This document shows positions 23,429-38,154 of a stretch of 64,000 nt of DNA, in pieces (positions within the stretch are counted from its first letter, which is position 1; every line of letters begins with the position of its first letter). The DNA is taken from the NCBI GenBank assembly GCA_940671915.1, contig CALNVZ010000674.1, positions 33,241,916-33,305,915 of the forward strand. Reading direction: 5' to 3'. The translations under genes were made by a program, and so were the position numbers. Below the pieces are notes generated by a model, which was not told where the DNA came from, searched no databases, and saw nothing but the letters and a program-made list of their open reading frames with translations. The stretch comes from Paracentrotus lividus (lineage: Eukaryota; Echinodermata; Echinoidea; Camarodonta; Echinidae).

Positions 23429-23520
23429 TATCGTGGACTTAAGTACTTCTTCCACTACAATCATGGACTTAGGTACTTCTTCCACTACAATCATGGACTT
23501 AGGTACTTCTTCCACTACAA
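23429..23520. repeat. 30-bp tandem repeat, three units
   Basis: Three direct units of tggacttaggtacttcttcc followed by actacaatca. Related single copies, partly inverted and damaged by indels, occur near 23230, 24700-24790, 24920 and 31065, so this is probably the end of a larger repeated element. Confidence 0.8.
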
Positions 23521-23682
23521 AACCTCATTATTAGCATATGGGGGTTTCTGGTTTGAGTCAATTCTTATTGATTTCCCCTAAAAATTGAGACAATATCATA
23601 TTTTGAAATGGTGTCTTCACAATATTTACATTTTAAAAATATATCACTTCGGGGTGGGGTGTCATTATGCTATTTTTACCTA

Positions 23683-23707
23683 NNNNNNNNNNNNNNNNNN
23701 NNNNNNN
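23683..23707. other. Assembly gap of 25 N
   Basis: A run of 25 N. Downstream sequence to about 37.3 kb shows frequent small indels between repeated copies, unlike upstream sequence. Confidence 0.99.
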
Positions 23708-24540
23708 TATTTGGCTATTTTACCCCTTTTTTTTGGCAATTTTTCTCTCAAAATGTTGGTGTTCGAAGAGGAACCTAGATGGCTTCCCCAAGATCTCATC
23801 TGTCTGACTTAAGAATAAAGCATGATCTATTTAACTTCATGGGCCAACATTGCAGTGACCCCTATATTAATATGGGCGCAATAGTATTATAGTTTTAGGG
23901 CACCTTTTTATTATTGGGGAATTCTAGAGGGCGGCCCGTAAAAACTGGCCAGTTACCTATTGTCTGACATAATGACAACATATTAAATTAGCTGCAGCGG
24001 ACATAAGATTAATTTTTCATTAAACCTGATCCATTTTAATACTCATGTTGGCACTTTTTTTTTGGGGGGGCGTTGGTTTAATGGCAGCCCGTCTGACCTG
24101 GATCCCTGTCGTCTGATATATGATGAAACTCATCTAAATGAACTTGTGCATATACTGCCCATGTAGTGGCACAATTATGACCTACGTACCCTACTTTAGG
24201 GGCCTTTTTGTAAATTGTGGTAAAAGGGGGCGGGCCCCTTTCCACGTTACTCGATCACATGCCTATGCTGACTAAAATGATCAGACTTTTAAATATAAAA
24301 CTTAATTTGATAATATTTGACCTTAAGACGCCCACAAATTGCAGGGTGAACCTTTGTGTGCGCAATGTTTAACATCCCCAATTTTCTGATGGGGCGGCGC
24401 TGATCAACCGACCCCCGCCCTTTGTGCTTACTCTCTTGCAAATCCCAATATTGCATTTACTATGAATGACAACCACTTCACAACTTTAAGACAAAGCTAT
24501 TAACTACCCCCAAAAAACACATTCATTTCTGTTTAAACTC

Positions 24541-24605
24541 CCACGCACGCGCGTGCACACACACCCACACACACCCATACCACACACACACACACACACA
24601 CACAC
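24541..24605. repeat. CA-dinucleotide microsatellite
   Basis: Imperfect (CA)n tract, including an uninterrupted stretch at about 24584-24605. Confidence 0.95.
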
Positions 24606-24862
24606 ATTTAACGTCATGCCAAATATTTTGGGTCTGCCCATACCAAAAAAAAATTAGGCTGCCCTATTCCACATCCCATAGTGAGACCTTGAGTCACCAG
24701 CTTGGTGACTTAGGTAACTTCTTCCACTACAATCATGACTTAAGTACTCTCTCCACACAATGATGACTTAAGTACTTACTCCACTACAAACCTCAATTTG
24801 AAAAATGGGGTTGCCGTTGGGCACTTGCAATATTTTTTTTGCAAAACGCACATCTGACATCG

Positions 24863-27800
24863 ATTTGTAATGGTATGTAAATAACATTTATGCAAAAAAC
24901 TCAATTTTGACAAAAATGTGACTTAAGACTCTTCCACTACACTCTCAATTAAGGGGGTCCAAAATTGTTGCCCTTTTATGACAAATAATATTTGGATACA
25001 TCATTGGAGGAACTATCACATCTGCCCGAATTTCAACATTATAAAAGAGAAATTAAATTGCCTACACGCTGAAACCAATTTTGTGGAATTTAGAGGGCTA
25101 AAAAGAATTTATCACCCAAAGAAGTTCATTTTATAAAAATATTTGCAAAAAATTAATGCAATCAAATTTATTACTCGCATTTCAAAACTGACGTAAAGAA
25201 AATTCAAAGTGTAACCGTTCAGAAAACTGTTCCAATATGTGCACGACTCCTTGAGAAATGCAGGTTCTTTATATTTAACAAAAATTATATCATCTTCTAA
25301 AGTCCGTATCTTGATCTCGACCGAAAACGACAAATCTGTCAATATCTCTAAAAGCTCCTACTCGGACGTATGCGGAAAAGTATGGTGTCTTCTATAAATA
25401 AAATGTCTGACTCTTTAAACCCCAAATCAACGGTTTCTGCAGTAAAATTTGATAACATTAAATGATCATACAAGTAAAGAAATATTATTTGATGTTTTTA
25501 TGTATATAAACATTAGCCAACCGGTACTTCAGCATTTTCCAAAATACATCCAAAAAGTTGTTTAAAGCCGTGAATATTGTGACATTTCATGATGTTATAT
25601 TATGTATTACATGCAAATGTAGTAAACAAATAAAAGTGAGTGCAAAGTGAATTGAGAAGACAATCCTTTCCCTTTCCAGGCCTTAACTAGGGTGTTGGGG
25701 TGGGGGGGGTTCGGGTTCAACAACCCCCCCCCCCCCGGCTGGCGAGTAGGGCCGCTTGACAAAAAACAACCAAAAAAAAAACAACCAACAACGAACAACA
25801 ACAACAACAACCAGAGAGAGAGTGAAAGAGAAAAGAAGAGGAAAAACCGGGTGCGAAACGAATTCTTAAATAGACCTACTTACCTAATTTCAAAATGTTT
25901 CATAAGCTAAATCATTAATTACAACAAATAGTGCACAAATCGCCCTTTTCTAGATAGGTCTGCAATTTTTCGCTGGCCTCTCGCATAAATCATTATTTCA
26001 GAGACCGTGGAGCGTTTTGTAAGGGCTTAGGATGGTGAGAAAAAAGTTGATGGACTCTGAACAACAAGGAAACATATATAAGCTTTTTTTTTTTTTTTAA
26101 ATATCTGCAGGAAAATGGAAGGTCTGCAACACCCCCCCCCCCTCCCCCATCCTTCATCCCTGTTTTCAGGAAATATTACAATAAGAATTAATACGAGTCA
26201 TTTAATAAGAGTATTTCCTCTCGACTTCATGCTCGCATTTCAGTTTTTCAAGGTAGTCGTGGTAAGTTTTTGTAGGAATCTACACACACAAAAAAAAAAA
26301 AAAAAGGTGCAAGCCTCAATGTCATCATAACCAAAATTTTCGGCTCGCGTTTTCGCGCTCGCACATTCACTCCGTTCGAAACGCCTAAATTAAGGTTTTT
26401 TAAAAAAATGTGCTTCAAAAGCACACGCATTTCATGTCATTTTGTTAAATTTTCTTCAATCGGCGTTTCGCGTTCGTTATCTTTGGAATTTGATCATCCA
26501 TCTGCGGAAGACTATTAAAATAGATATAAGGGCACAATATGCCTGAAAAACAAGGCAAACCTCTTTGCACTGGCAAGGTTCACTTTTTTCACAAAGGAGT
26601 TGATCAATCAACTTGTGAAAGAAATAAAAGAAACAGAAAGATGTAAAAGACAAACTGTACATATGAACATCATTCAGGCCATTAAACAGCAAAAAAATTT
26701 CCGGCCTCGCTCTTATACAAATCATAATTACGGTCTGTGACATAAGAGGCAAAATTGTGTCAAAAATACACTACCTTCAATCATTATAACCAAAAATTTT
26801 CTGGCTCGCGACTTCCGCGCTCGCAATTTCTAATCTGGCAAAAACTCCATTTTCAATTTCAAAACACAGGCGCCGGATCCAGGGGGGGGGGGAGGGTGCG
26901 CGGAAGTGCGGGCGCACCCCATAAGTTTATAGAAAAGTCCTCTAATTACGTATCCGTTAAGTATAAAGGCAAAATCTGTCAGAAAAAACGTACCTTCAGG
27001 TCATTATGAATCACAATCTTCGGCTCGATCTTCGCGCTCGTAGATTATCACAAAATACCCATGGACTGATTCCAGACTCCACAAGTGAAGTAATAAAAAT
27101 CATAAAATAATTTACCGTTCACCTTCCTGCTCACAACTTATTTTGCTAAAAGGAGGGGATCATCACTCGTAAAAGAATTAACAAGAAAGTTATAAGGCAA
27201 AATATACTTGTAATAAGGCCAAAATTTCGCGGCTCGCGCTTCGAAAAGTTTACTCCTCTGAAAAGCTCCACTTTTCCAATTTTCGACCCCCCCCCATAAA
27301 AATCCTAGCAGGCAACGAGCAGCTTTAGGATCTGAGTCCATATTTTCAAGAATCTCTTGCATATTTAAAAAAGGAAGAAATTCATACAAAGATTATACAA
27401 TATTAAAATGCATCGTTTAAAAAAAGAAACAATATACGTAGTGTTCACAGAATAAGGAAATAGTTGCACCTCAGAGGAATGGAGAGTGCAGACTCATCAT
27501 TCGTTATCAGTTAACAGTTTAAGATGTCCCCTTTGATTCGATTAGTAATATTACATATTAAGTTGATACTAGCGATTTTAAATTCGATGCTATAATCCGT
27601 ATTCTACATAGGGCCTAGACTGATTACCTGATTCATTATCATTCATTTATACAATGAGTTAGGATGTGACTGAAAGTGGTTCGTTATAATAAGGACACCA
27701 TACCCATTCCAATAGAGTAATACACTTCGTGTACGGAGCTTTCAGAGATATTGCCCAGAATGTTATTTTCGACGAAATCAAGATCACGAATTTAGGAGAA

Positions 27801-30800
27801 TATAACGTTTTGTTAAAATAAATACGAAACCTTCAGTTCTCACAAGATTTAGTGCATATATTTCAACAATTTTCTAAATGGTTACAATAAAAAATTTCAG
27901 TTCCAGTTATATGTTGCGAAATAAAATTTATATACATTCAATTTTTTGAAAACAAAATATGAAATAACTGTTTAGGCTAATTATTCTACGCTATTTCAAT
28001 TCCATCAAAGTATGGTTCAGCATGTAGGCAATTTATTTCTCTTTTATATATCCGCATTTTGGACGATTTGTAATTCTTAAAATGCTATCTCTAAAACACT
28101 TTATAAAAACATATCAATCTACTCCACGTGAAATGAAATCTAACGTGTGACATTAAATCTTAACATAAAACGCGTCCATTATTTGAGGAGGGGAAACGCC
28201 AACATTACATTCAATGAGTTTAGGGAAATACATGCATCTGAGCGTCCGCAGAAAATTATACGGCTCTACTAATGTCAACAAAACCCGCGCTAACGGCGGG
28301 AAGCGACCGATTGACAACTGCATGCAATTATTACGTAGCGTACAAAAAACTCGCCTAAAAAACTTCCCTGTCGGTTAAAATGATTATCAGTCGATCCGTT
28401 CGAGAAATTCGTCATGGACATGAAATAAATAATTGAACTTTTATCATAGTTTTCGTATACATGCCTTCTGACCAGATGGGGAAAAGACATTTTGCAAGCC
28501 TTATAACACCATTGTGCTAAATAGTATCAGAATCACATTATTTCACATAATTGTATGTTCCTAACGATTATTGATATAAATAGTGATCTTGTCACATCTT
28601 GCGAAGACGCCTCACATGCGAAGCAGGACTTGTGATATGCGCGAGAAATATTGACCCATCGAGTAAAGATTCGTTTGTGATAATGTTCAAGTGACAGGAC
28701 TTTTTTTAACCAATCGAAAAATGTACCATAATTGGAAACTGAGAATTCAAGCTTTTAAAAACTGCTGATCTTAAGTAATATATTATTGCGTTAATCGAAG
28801 AAGATGACTAACAGCGACATGAGCTAATTTTGAGAGTTAAAATTGGCCATATTGTACGAGAATTTATCTTACTAGGATTTCGAATTGACTCAAGTGACAG
28901 GACTTTTTTTTTCTTGCAATAAGTTTTTCCTATTTTTGAAAATTCAGACTCTTAGCTACTTATTCAAGATGATCATTTCTTTGAAAAAGTAGTTGCTCGC
29001 CAAATCAAGAAAACAAAGTGAAAAAACTGTGCAAATTACAAAAAAGTCTATGGCCGCGTTCGCTTTGCGTAGAGTGAATATAGCGCCCTCTTCCCCTTAA
29101 GTTTACAAACTAGAATTGCATACCTCTGAAATATTGTGCCCTATAATATTTTCTTTAGAATAGACAAGCGTGTGCTTAGTTTGTACAGAGTCAACATCAA
29201 AATTTCTCCCTTAGTATAAACTTTTGAATATGTTAGTATAACTGGGTTCTGGTGAGACCACTTCCAATGGCTGGATGCAAAAAAATTAAATAAATCACGC
29301 TGAGTCGACGACAAAAAAATGATTTTTAATTTCCCGGAGACTAAGGCGGGTATCTCACTTCGCGGAGACGTCTCCGCGACAGAATAGAAAATTTCGTCTC
29401 TGCGACGGATATAAAAGATTAGAGACTGATTTGGGACTACTTCAGACTTTTTTCTAAGGAAATACAAGAATTAAAAAAATGACGCTCATGCGTTGCTAAC
29501 TATTCAAGTTGTATCACTGTCATGAGCATAGTTGAGACGGGTTTTGGGACTAGCTTACGACTCCGTCTCAGTTACGTTCGAGACGTCTCCTTAAGTCTCC
29601 ACGACGTCATCTATGAGAAATTCAAGTCGCGGATACGTCAGTCGGATACTTCTATATATATTAGTAATACTATTATATTGTATTGTCACATACTGAGCAA
29701 AAATCAACCCGGTCTCTCCAGGGAGGGTCAATTCTCTTAAGAAAGAGTTACAACTAATCGAAATTCTTTAAGAGTTCTTTAACTTCAGATCTAAAATAAG
29801 ATATTACTCTTCCAGCAATGTTGTAATAAATTAAATATTATAACCTTTATCCAGATGGGAACCGTCTCACATTTGGAAGGTAATCCGTTTAATTGCAGAA
29901 TTATGATGACTAAATATCACCATATTACAATCGTACCTAGGTTGAGGAAATTATTTTTTTTTTTTTTTTACTGTATTTTTCTTGTTTTAATCTTACGTAA
30001 TGTAAACATGTAATGATGCAAAGGGGAAAATTGTCCAGGGTTATTCATTAACATAATATTAAATGCACCTACATGCTATTAAACTTAACAGTTTAGATTC
30101 TTGCCAACCCTACATCATTCAAATGAACTGAATTCCCTTAAAGGTGATTTCCCGTCAAAATGAGAATAAGTGCGATTAAACTCAGACAAAGCGTCGAGAA
30201 ATAGCAAAATAATTTTTGCAAACACGTCAGATTTGGAGGATAATATTTTGATTTTCTGAAACCTTCAATGTTTCATGTTACTCTGCAAATAATAATAATA
30301 ATAATAATAATGATAATAATTAATAATAATAATAATAAATAAGAAAACAGGTAAGGGAAAATAATTTTTTTTTAAATCATATGGCGACATCCTTGGCTAT
30401 TTTCTAGGTGATATGTTCTATCTATATGATGAGTATTAGTTTCCAAACTCAAACTAATTTATGATAGAAATGCCGATAACATCATTTTTTATGAATATTG
30501 AGACTACAGTAAAGAAAAAATAACACGTATTGAAGTATTATAAATACATAACTTCTATCCCAGCTCAACTTCCTTTTCGTCACTGGCTCATCTCTCCCTG
30601 ATTTCAGATTTTGACAGTACGCATTTTGACAATGATTCATTTAATTTCAGTAGTTAAAATCGTATTAATTCAATTTTGAAATAAGTTAACAAGCATATTA
30701 TTAGGCCATACTATAACATTTAACATATTTTCTCTTAGCACACTATATAACAACAAAACGCACTTGATAATACCTTAAGCCCTTCCTGACGAACTTTATT

Positions 30801-31005
30801 TGTGTGAAATTAAAATCATCTTGATTTCTGTGGTGATTTGACGAATATATAAATAAGGATTTAACAATTTTAATAGCCTAAACTCATCTCACATATGAAG
30901 AAAATTAATATATACCTGATACATACTCCAGTAGAATATTTAGTCACGAGCTGCCATATTATTTGCTACATGTGTATTTCTCGTTCATCTCTTATCTCTC
31001 TCTTT
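24863..31005. repeat. Tandem block copy A, about 6.1 kb
   Basis: Begins atttgtaatggtatgtaaat and is repeated collinearly from 31006. No gene recognised. Contents include poly-G/C and polypurine tracts (25700-25830), an A/T-run region, four spaced copies of a ggctcgcg-ttcgcgctcgc motif (26340-27240), a GGTGGTATCTCAC-family end at 29342, AAT-rich repeats (30290-30335) and a T16 run at 29954-29969. Differences from copy B are mostly one- to three-base indels. Confidence 0.92.
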
Positions 31006-31948
31006 ATTTGTAATGGTATGTAAATAACATTTATGCAAAAAACTCAATTTTGAAAAAATGTGACTTAAGTACTTCTTCCACTACACTCTTCAATTTAAGG
31101 GGGCGTCCAAAATTGTTGCCCTTTTTATGACAAATAATATTTTGGGGATATCATTTGGAGGAACTATCACATTGCCCCGAATTTCAGATCATATAAAAGA
31201 GAAATAAATTGCCTACACGCTGAAACCAATTTTGATGGAATTTAGAGGGCTAAAAAAGAATATTCAGCCCAAAGAAGTTCATTTTATAAAATATTTTGCA
31301 AAAAATTGAATGCAATCAAAATTTATACTTCGCATTTGTCAAAACTGCGTAAAGAAAATTCAAGTGTAACCGTTCAGAAAACTGTTCCAATATGTGCACG
31401 ACATCCTGTGAGAAATGCAGGTTCGTTTATTATTTTAACAAAAAGTTATATCATCTTAAAGTCGTGATCTTGATTTCGCCGAAAACGACAATCTGTCAAT
31501 ATCTCTAAAAGCTCCGTACTCGGACGTATGGGAAAAGGTATGGTGTCTTCTATAAATAAAATGTCTTTGACTCTTTAAACCCCAAATCAACCGGTTTCTG
31601 CAGTAAAATTTGATAACATTAAATGATCTACAAGTAAAGAAATATTATTTTGATTGTTTTTATGTATATAAACATTAGCCAAGGGTACTTAGCATTTTCC
31701 AAAATACATCCAAAAAGTTGTTTAAAGGTGAATATTGTGACATTTCATGATGTTATATTATGTGATACATGCAAAGGTAGTAAACAAATAAAAGTGAGTG
31801 CAAAGTGAATTTGAGAAGACAATCCTTTCCCTTTTCCAGGCCTGTAACTAGGGGTTGGGGTGGGGGGGGGGGGTTCGGGGTTCGAACGAAACCCCCCCCC
31901 CCCCCGGCTGGCGAGTAGGGTCCGCTTGACAAAAAACAACCAAAAAAA

Positions 31949-31979
<31 letters not shown>

Positions 31980-34900
31980 CAGAGAGAGAGAGAAAGAGAA
32001 AAGAAGAGGAAAACCGGGTGCGAAACGAATTCTTAAATAGACCTACTTACCTAATTTTCAAAATGTTCATAAGCTAAATCATTAATTACAAACAAAATAG
32101 TGCACAAAATCGCCCTTTTCTTAGATAGGTCTGCAATTTTTTCGCTGGCTCTCGCATAAATCATTATTTTCAGAGACCGTGGAGCGTTTTTGAAAGGGCT
32201 TGAGGGGATGGGGTGAGAAAAAAGTTGATGGGCTGAACACAAGGAAAGATATATAAGCTTTTTTTTTTTTATATTAAAATATCTGCAGGAAAAAATTGGA
32301 GGGTCATGCAGCCACCACCCCCCCCCCTCCCCCATCCTTCATCCCTAGGTTTTCAGGAATATTACAATAAAGAATTGAAATACGAGATCATTTAATAAGA
32401 GTATTTCCTCTCGACTTCAATGCTCGCATTTCAGTTTTTCAAGGTAGTAGCGTGTTGGTAATTTTGTTTTTGTAGGAATCTACACACACAAAAAAAAAAA
32501 AAAAAAATGTGCAGCCTCAATGTCATCATAACCAAAATTTTCGGCTCGCGTTTCGCGCTCGCCATGTTCACTCCCGTTCGAAAGGCCTAATTATAGGTTT
32601 TTTAAAAAAATGTGCTTCAAATGCACAGCATTCATGTCATTTTGTGTAATTTTCTTTCAATCGCGTTTCGCGTTCGTATCTTTTGGAATTTGATCATCCA
32701 TCTGCGGAGGACTATTAAAAATAGATATGGGGCACAATATGCCTGAAAAACAAGGCAAAACGCTCTTTGCACTGGCAAGGGTCACTTTTTTCACAAAGGG
32801 AGTTGATCATCAACTTGTGAAAGAAATAAAAGAAAACAGAAAGATGTAAAAGACAAACTGTACATATAACATGCCATATTCAGGCCATTAAACAGCAAAA
32901 TTTCCGGCTCGCTCTTATACAAATCATAATTACGGGTCTGTGAGCATAAGAGGCAAAATGTGTCAGAAAATACACTACCTTCAAGTCATTATAACCAAAA
33001 ATTGCTCGCGCTTCGCGCCGCAGTTCTAATCTGGCCAAAAACTCCACTTTAAATTTCAAACACCAGGCAAGCGGATCCAGGGGAGGGTGCGGGGGGTGGG
33101 AAGGTGCGCAGCACCCCATAAGTTATATAGAAAAGCTCCTAATTTACGTATCCGTAAGTATAAGAGGCAAAATGTGTCAGAAAATACAGTACCTTCAGGT
33201 CATTATGAGTCACAATCTTCGGCTCGATCTTCGCGCTCGTAGAGTTATCACAAAAATACCCATGGACTGATTCCAGACTCCACAAGTGAAGTAATAAAAA
33301 TATAAAATAATTTACCGTTCACCCTTCCTGCTCACAACTTATTTTGCTAAAAGGGAGGGGATCATCACCTCGTAAAAGAATTAACAAGAAAGTTATAAGG
33401 CAAAATATACTGTAATAAGGCAAAATTTTCGGCTCGCGCTCGAAAAGTTTACTCCTTCTGAAAAGGTCCACTTTTCAATTTTCGACCCCCCCCCCCATAA
33501 AAATCCTAGCAGGCAACGAGCAGTTTAGGGATCTGAGTCCATATTTTTCAAGAACTCTTGCATATTTAAAAAAGGAAGAAATTCATACATAAGTTATACA
33601 ATATTAAAATGCATCGTTAAAAAAAGAAACAAATACGTAGGGTTCACAGAATAAAGGAAATAGTTGCACCTCAGAGGAATGGAGAGTGCAGACTCATCAT
33701 TCGTTATCAGTTTAACAGTTTAAAGATGTCCCCTTTGATTCGATTAGTAATATTACTATTAAGTTGATACTAGCGATTTAAAGTCGATGCTTATAATCCG
33801 TATTTTTCTACATAGGGCCTAGACTGATACCTGATTCATTATCATTTCATTTGATACAATGGAGTTAGGATTTAGACTGAAAGATGGTTCGTTAATATAA
33901 GACACCATACCCATTCCAATAGAGTAATACACGTTCGTGTACGGAGCTTTCAGAGATATTGCCCAGAATGTTATTTTCGACGAAATCAAGATCACGAATT
34001 TAGGATGATATAACGTTTTGTTAAAATAATATACGAACCTTCAGTTCTCACAAGATTTAGTGCATATATTTCAACAATTTTCTAAATGGTTACAATAAAA
34101 AATTTCGTTCGCAGTTTTGATATGTGCGAAATATAAATTTAGATTACATTCAATTTTTTTGAAAAAAATATGAAAAATGAACTTGTTTAGGCTAATTATT
34201 CATACGTATTTCAATTCCATCAAAGTAGGTTTCAGCATGTAGGCAATTTATTTCTCTTTTATATGATCCGCATTTTGGAGCGATTTGATATTTTCTTAAA
34301 ATGCTATCTCTAAAACACTTTTATAAAAACATATCAATTCTACTCCACGTGAAATGTAAATCTAACGTGTGACATTAAATCTTAACATAAAGACGCGTCC
34401 ATTATTTGAGGAGGGGAAACGCAACATTACATTCATGAGTTTAGTGGAAATACATGCATCTGAGCGGCGCAGAAAATTATACGGCTCTATAATGTCAACA
34501 AAACCCGCGCTAACGGCGGGAAGCGACCGATTGACAACTGCATGCAATTATTACGTAGCGTACAAAAACTCGCCTAAGAAAACTTCCCTGTCGGTAAAAT
34601 GGTATTATCAGTCGATCCGTTCGAGGAAATTCGTCATGGACATGAAATAAATAATTGAACTTTTATCATAGTTTTCGTAGGTACATGCTTCTGACCAGAT
34701 TGGGGAAAAAGACATTTTGGCAAGCCTATAACACCATTGTGCTAAAGTAGTAATCAGAATCACATTATTTCACATAGATTGATGTTCCTAACGATTATTG
34801 ATATAAATAGTGATCTTGTCACATCTTGCGAAGACGCCGTCCACATGCGATATGCATGACTTGTGATATGCGGAAATATTGACCCATCGAGTAAAGATTC

Positions 34901-36203
34901 GTTTGTGATAATGTTCAAGTGACAGGACTTTTTTTTAACCAATCGAAATGAATGTACCATATTTGGAAAGCTGAGAATTCAAGCTTTTAAAAACTGCTTG
35001 ATCATTAAGGTGTAATATAATTATGCGTAATCGAAGAAGATGACTATACAGCGTATGAGCTATTTTGAGAGTAAAATTGGCCATATTGTACGAGAATTTG
35101 ATCTTACTAGGATTTCGAATTGACTCAAGTGACAGGACTTTTTTTTCCCTTTGCAATAAGTTTTTCCTATTTTTGAAAAATTCAGACTCTTAGCGTACTT
35201 ATTCAAGATGATCATTTCTTTGAAAAGGTAGTTGCTCGCCATAATCAAGAAAACAAAGTGAAAAAACTGTGCAAATTACAAAAAGTCTATGGCCGCGTTC
35301 GCTTTGCGTAGAGTGATATAGCGCCCTCTTCCCCTTAAGTTTACAACTAGAATTGCATACCTCTGAAATATTGTGCCCTATAATATTTTCTTTAGAATAG
35401 ACAAGGTGTGCTTAGTTTGTACAGAGTCAACATCAAAATCTCCCCTTAGTATAAACTTTGAATATGTTAGTAAACTGGTCTGGTGAGAGCACTTCAATGG
35501 CTGGTATGCAAAAAAAATTAAATAAATCACGCTGAGTCGACGGACAAAATAAATGATTTTAATTTTCCCGAGACTAAGGGCGGTATCTCACTTCGCGGAG
35601 ACGTCTCCGCGACAGAATAGAAAATTTCGTCTCTGCGACGGATAAAAAGTATTAGAGACTGATTTGGGACTACTTCAGACTTTTTTTCTTAAGGAATACA
35701 AGTAATTAAAAAAAATGACGCTCATGGTTGCTAACTATTCAAGGTTGTATCACTTGTCATGAGATAAGTTTGAGACGGGTTTTGGGACTAGCTTACGACT
35801 CCGTCTCAGTTACGTTTCGGAGACGTCTCCTAAGTCTCCACGACGTCATCTATGAGGAAATTCAAGTCGCGGATACGTCAGTTCGGATACTCTATATTAT
35901 TATTAGTAATACTATTATTATTGTATTGTCACATCTGAGCAAAAATCAACCCGGCTCTCCAGGGGAGGGGTCAATTTCTCTTAAGAAAGAGTTACAACTA
36001 ATTCGAAATTCTTTAAGAGTTCTTTAACTTCAGGATCTAAAATAAAATTTACTCTTCCAGCTAATGTTGTAATAAATTATAATAATTATAACCTTTAGTC
36101 CAGATGGGAACCGTCTCAGATTTGGAAGGTAATCGGTTTAATTGCAGAATTATTGATGACTAAATATCACCATAGTTACAATCGTACCTAGGTTGAGGGA
36201 AAT

Positions 36204-36258
<55 letters not shown>

Positions 36259-37313
36259 GATTTTTTTTTCTTGTTTTTAATTTTACGTAATGTAAGACAT
36301 GTAATGATGCAAAGGGGAAAATTGTCAGGGTTTATTCTTGACATAATATTAAATGCACCTACATGCTATTAAACTTAACAGTTTAGATTCTTGCCAACCT
36401 ACATCATTCAAATGACTAATTCCCTTAAGGTGATTTTCCCGTCAAAATGAGACATAAGTTGCGATTAAACTCAGCAAAGCGTCGAGGAAATAGGCAAAAT
36501 AATTTTTTGAAAACGTCAGATTTGGGAGGATAATATTTTTGATTTTCTGAAACTTCAATGTTTCATGTGTACTCTGCAAATAATAATAATAATAATAATA
36601 ATGATAATAATAATAATAATAATAATAAATAAGAAAAACGGTAAGGGGAAAATATTTTTTTTTTAAATCATATTGCCGACATCCTTGGCTATTTTCTGGT
36701 GATATGTGTTCTATTCTGATATGATGAGTATTAGTTTCCAAACTCAAACTAATGTTTATGATAGAAATGCCGATAACATCATTTTTTATGAATATTAAAA
36801 TGTGACGTACAGTAGTAAAAAATAAACACGTATTTGAAGTATTATAAATTTACATAACTTCTTTATCCTCAGCTCAACTTCCTTTTCGGTCACTGGCTCA
36901 TCTCTCCCTTGATTTCAGATTTTGACAGTACGCATTTTTGACAAGTGAGTTCATTTAATTTCAGTAGTAAAATCGTATTTAATCAATTTTGAAACTATAT
37001 ACAAGCATGATGTATTAGTGCATATATAACATTTAACATATTTTTCTCTGTAGGCCTACTATATAAACAAAAGCATCTTGGATAATACTTTAAGCCCCCT
37101 CCTGACGAATTTTATTTGTGTGAATGTAAATCAATCTTGATTCTGTGGGTGATACGAATATTATAAATAATGGATTTTAACAATTTTAATAGCCTAAATC
37201 AATGTCACATATTGGAAGAAAATAATATATGTACCTGAACATACTCCATGAGGAATATTTAGTCACGAGCTGCATTTATTTTGCTCATTGTGTATTTTCT
37301 CGTTTTCATCTCT
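31006..37313. repeat. Tandem block copy B, about 6.3 kb
   Basis: Collinear second copy of 24863-31005 joined head to tail at about 31005. The same internal landmarks appear in the same order (for example aacccgcgctaacggcggga at about 28285 in A and 34503 in B). A T-run of about 48 at 36207-36254 replaces T16 in copy A. No gene recognised. Confidence 0.92.
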
Positions 37314-37567
37314 AACCATTTATTAATCACAATCCAAACGTGACATCTTTCTTAATTATCCCGCTGTGTATATTAAAGATTAAATCAGAAATATATAGAC
37401 CAATTATTCGGGCAGCATGTCATGGAAGTGAGCCCTCTACGTGTCCGCCATATAGCTGGGGGTTACCCAGTGTACTATGCATGCGCCATATGTGCGCGTA
37501 TGTCTGCGTGTTTGTACATTTTCCTTTGTTACGCATACATGCGCACACAAGGAACAAGCGTTGTACA

Positions 37568-37600
37568 TTGGAAGCCCCCCCCCCCCCCCCCCCCCCCCCA
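37568..37600. repeat. Poly-C tract
   Basis: A run of about 30 C, a likely sequencing-difficult tract. Nothing else is recognisable between the end of the tandem block and the receptor gene's first exon. Confidence 0.9.
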
Positions 37601-38154
37601 GCAATGGCTGCCACCATGACAAAACATCAGGTCAGGGGACCAGTAATTTTTAGAATGCATCCGGAGATTCATCCATTTGTTTTCTCCCAACATTGTTTAT
37701 GAACATATTCAACCATTTCATAGCTTTCCATTAAGAAAAAAAGAAAGTGAAATGAAAAATAGATTTAAAACCTTGATTATGAACAGATTCAACATTTTTT
37801 TTAATTTTTTTTTTAAATGAACTGAAATGAAGAACAGATTGGAAATATGATTGAGAAAATTCTCATGGGGTGTTTTCCTTAGCCTTACCAACCTCTATTT
37901 GTCTCTAACAATACTGAAAATTACCAAAGAATTAGATTGTTTACGGAAATTATACATATTTAATGAGAATAATGTTTCCGCGCTGACAGATTCCATGGCT
38001 TTTTGACACTTACACCTACATTCTCTAAAAAAGTAAAGTTTTTCAATTCGAGTAATTTTAAATGATTGCAAGAAATTATAAATGATTACATTTTCAAGAA
38101 AATTGGAAACTTATGTTTACAGTTAATCTTTTTTCCTTTTCTGACAGAAATTCC

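Noticed and set aside
24863-37313. A genuine recent tandem gene duplication
   Set aside because: No exon is recognisable in either copy, and the indel-dominated differences suggest an assembly or read-error origin.
37340-37702. 120-codon frame containing a proline run
   Set aside because: It exists only because the poly-C tract reads as proline. No other coding signal.
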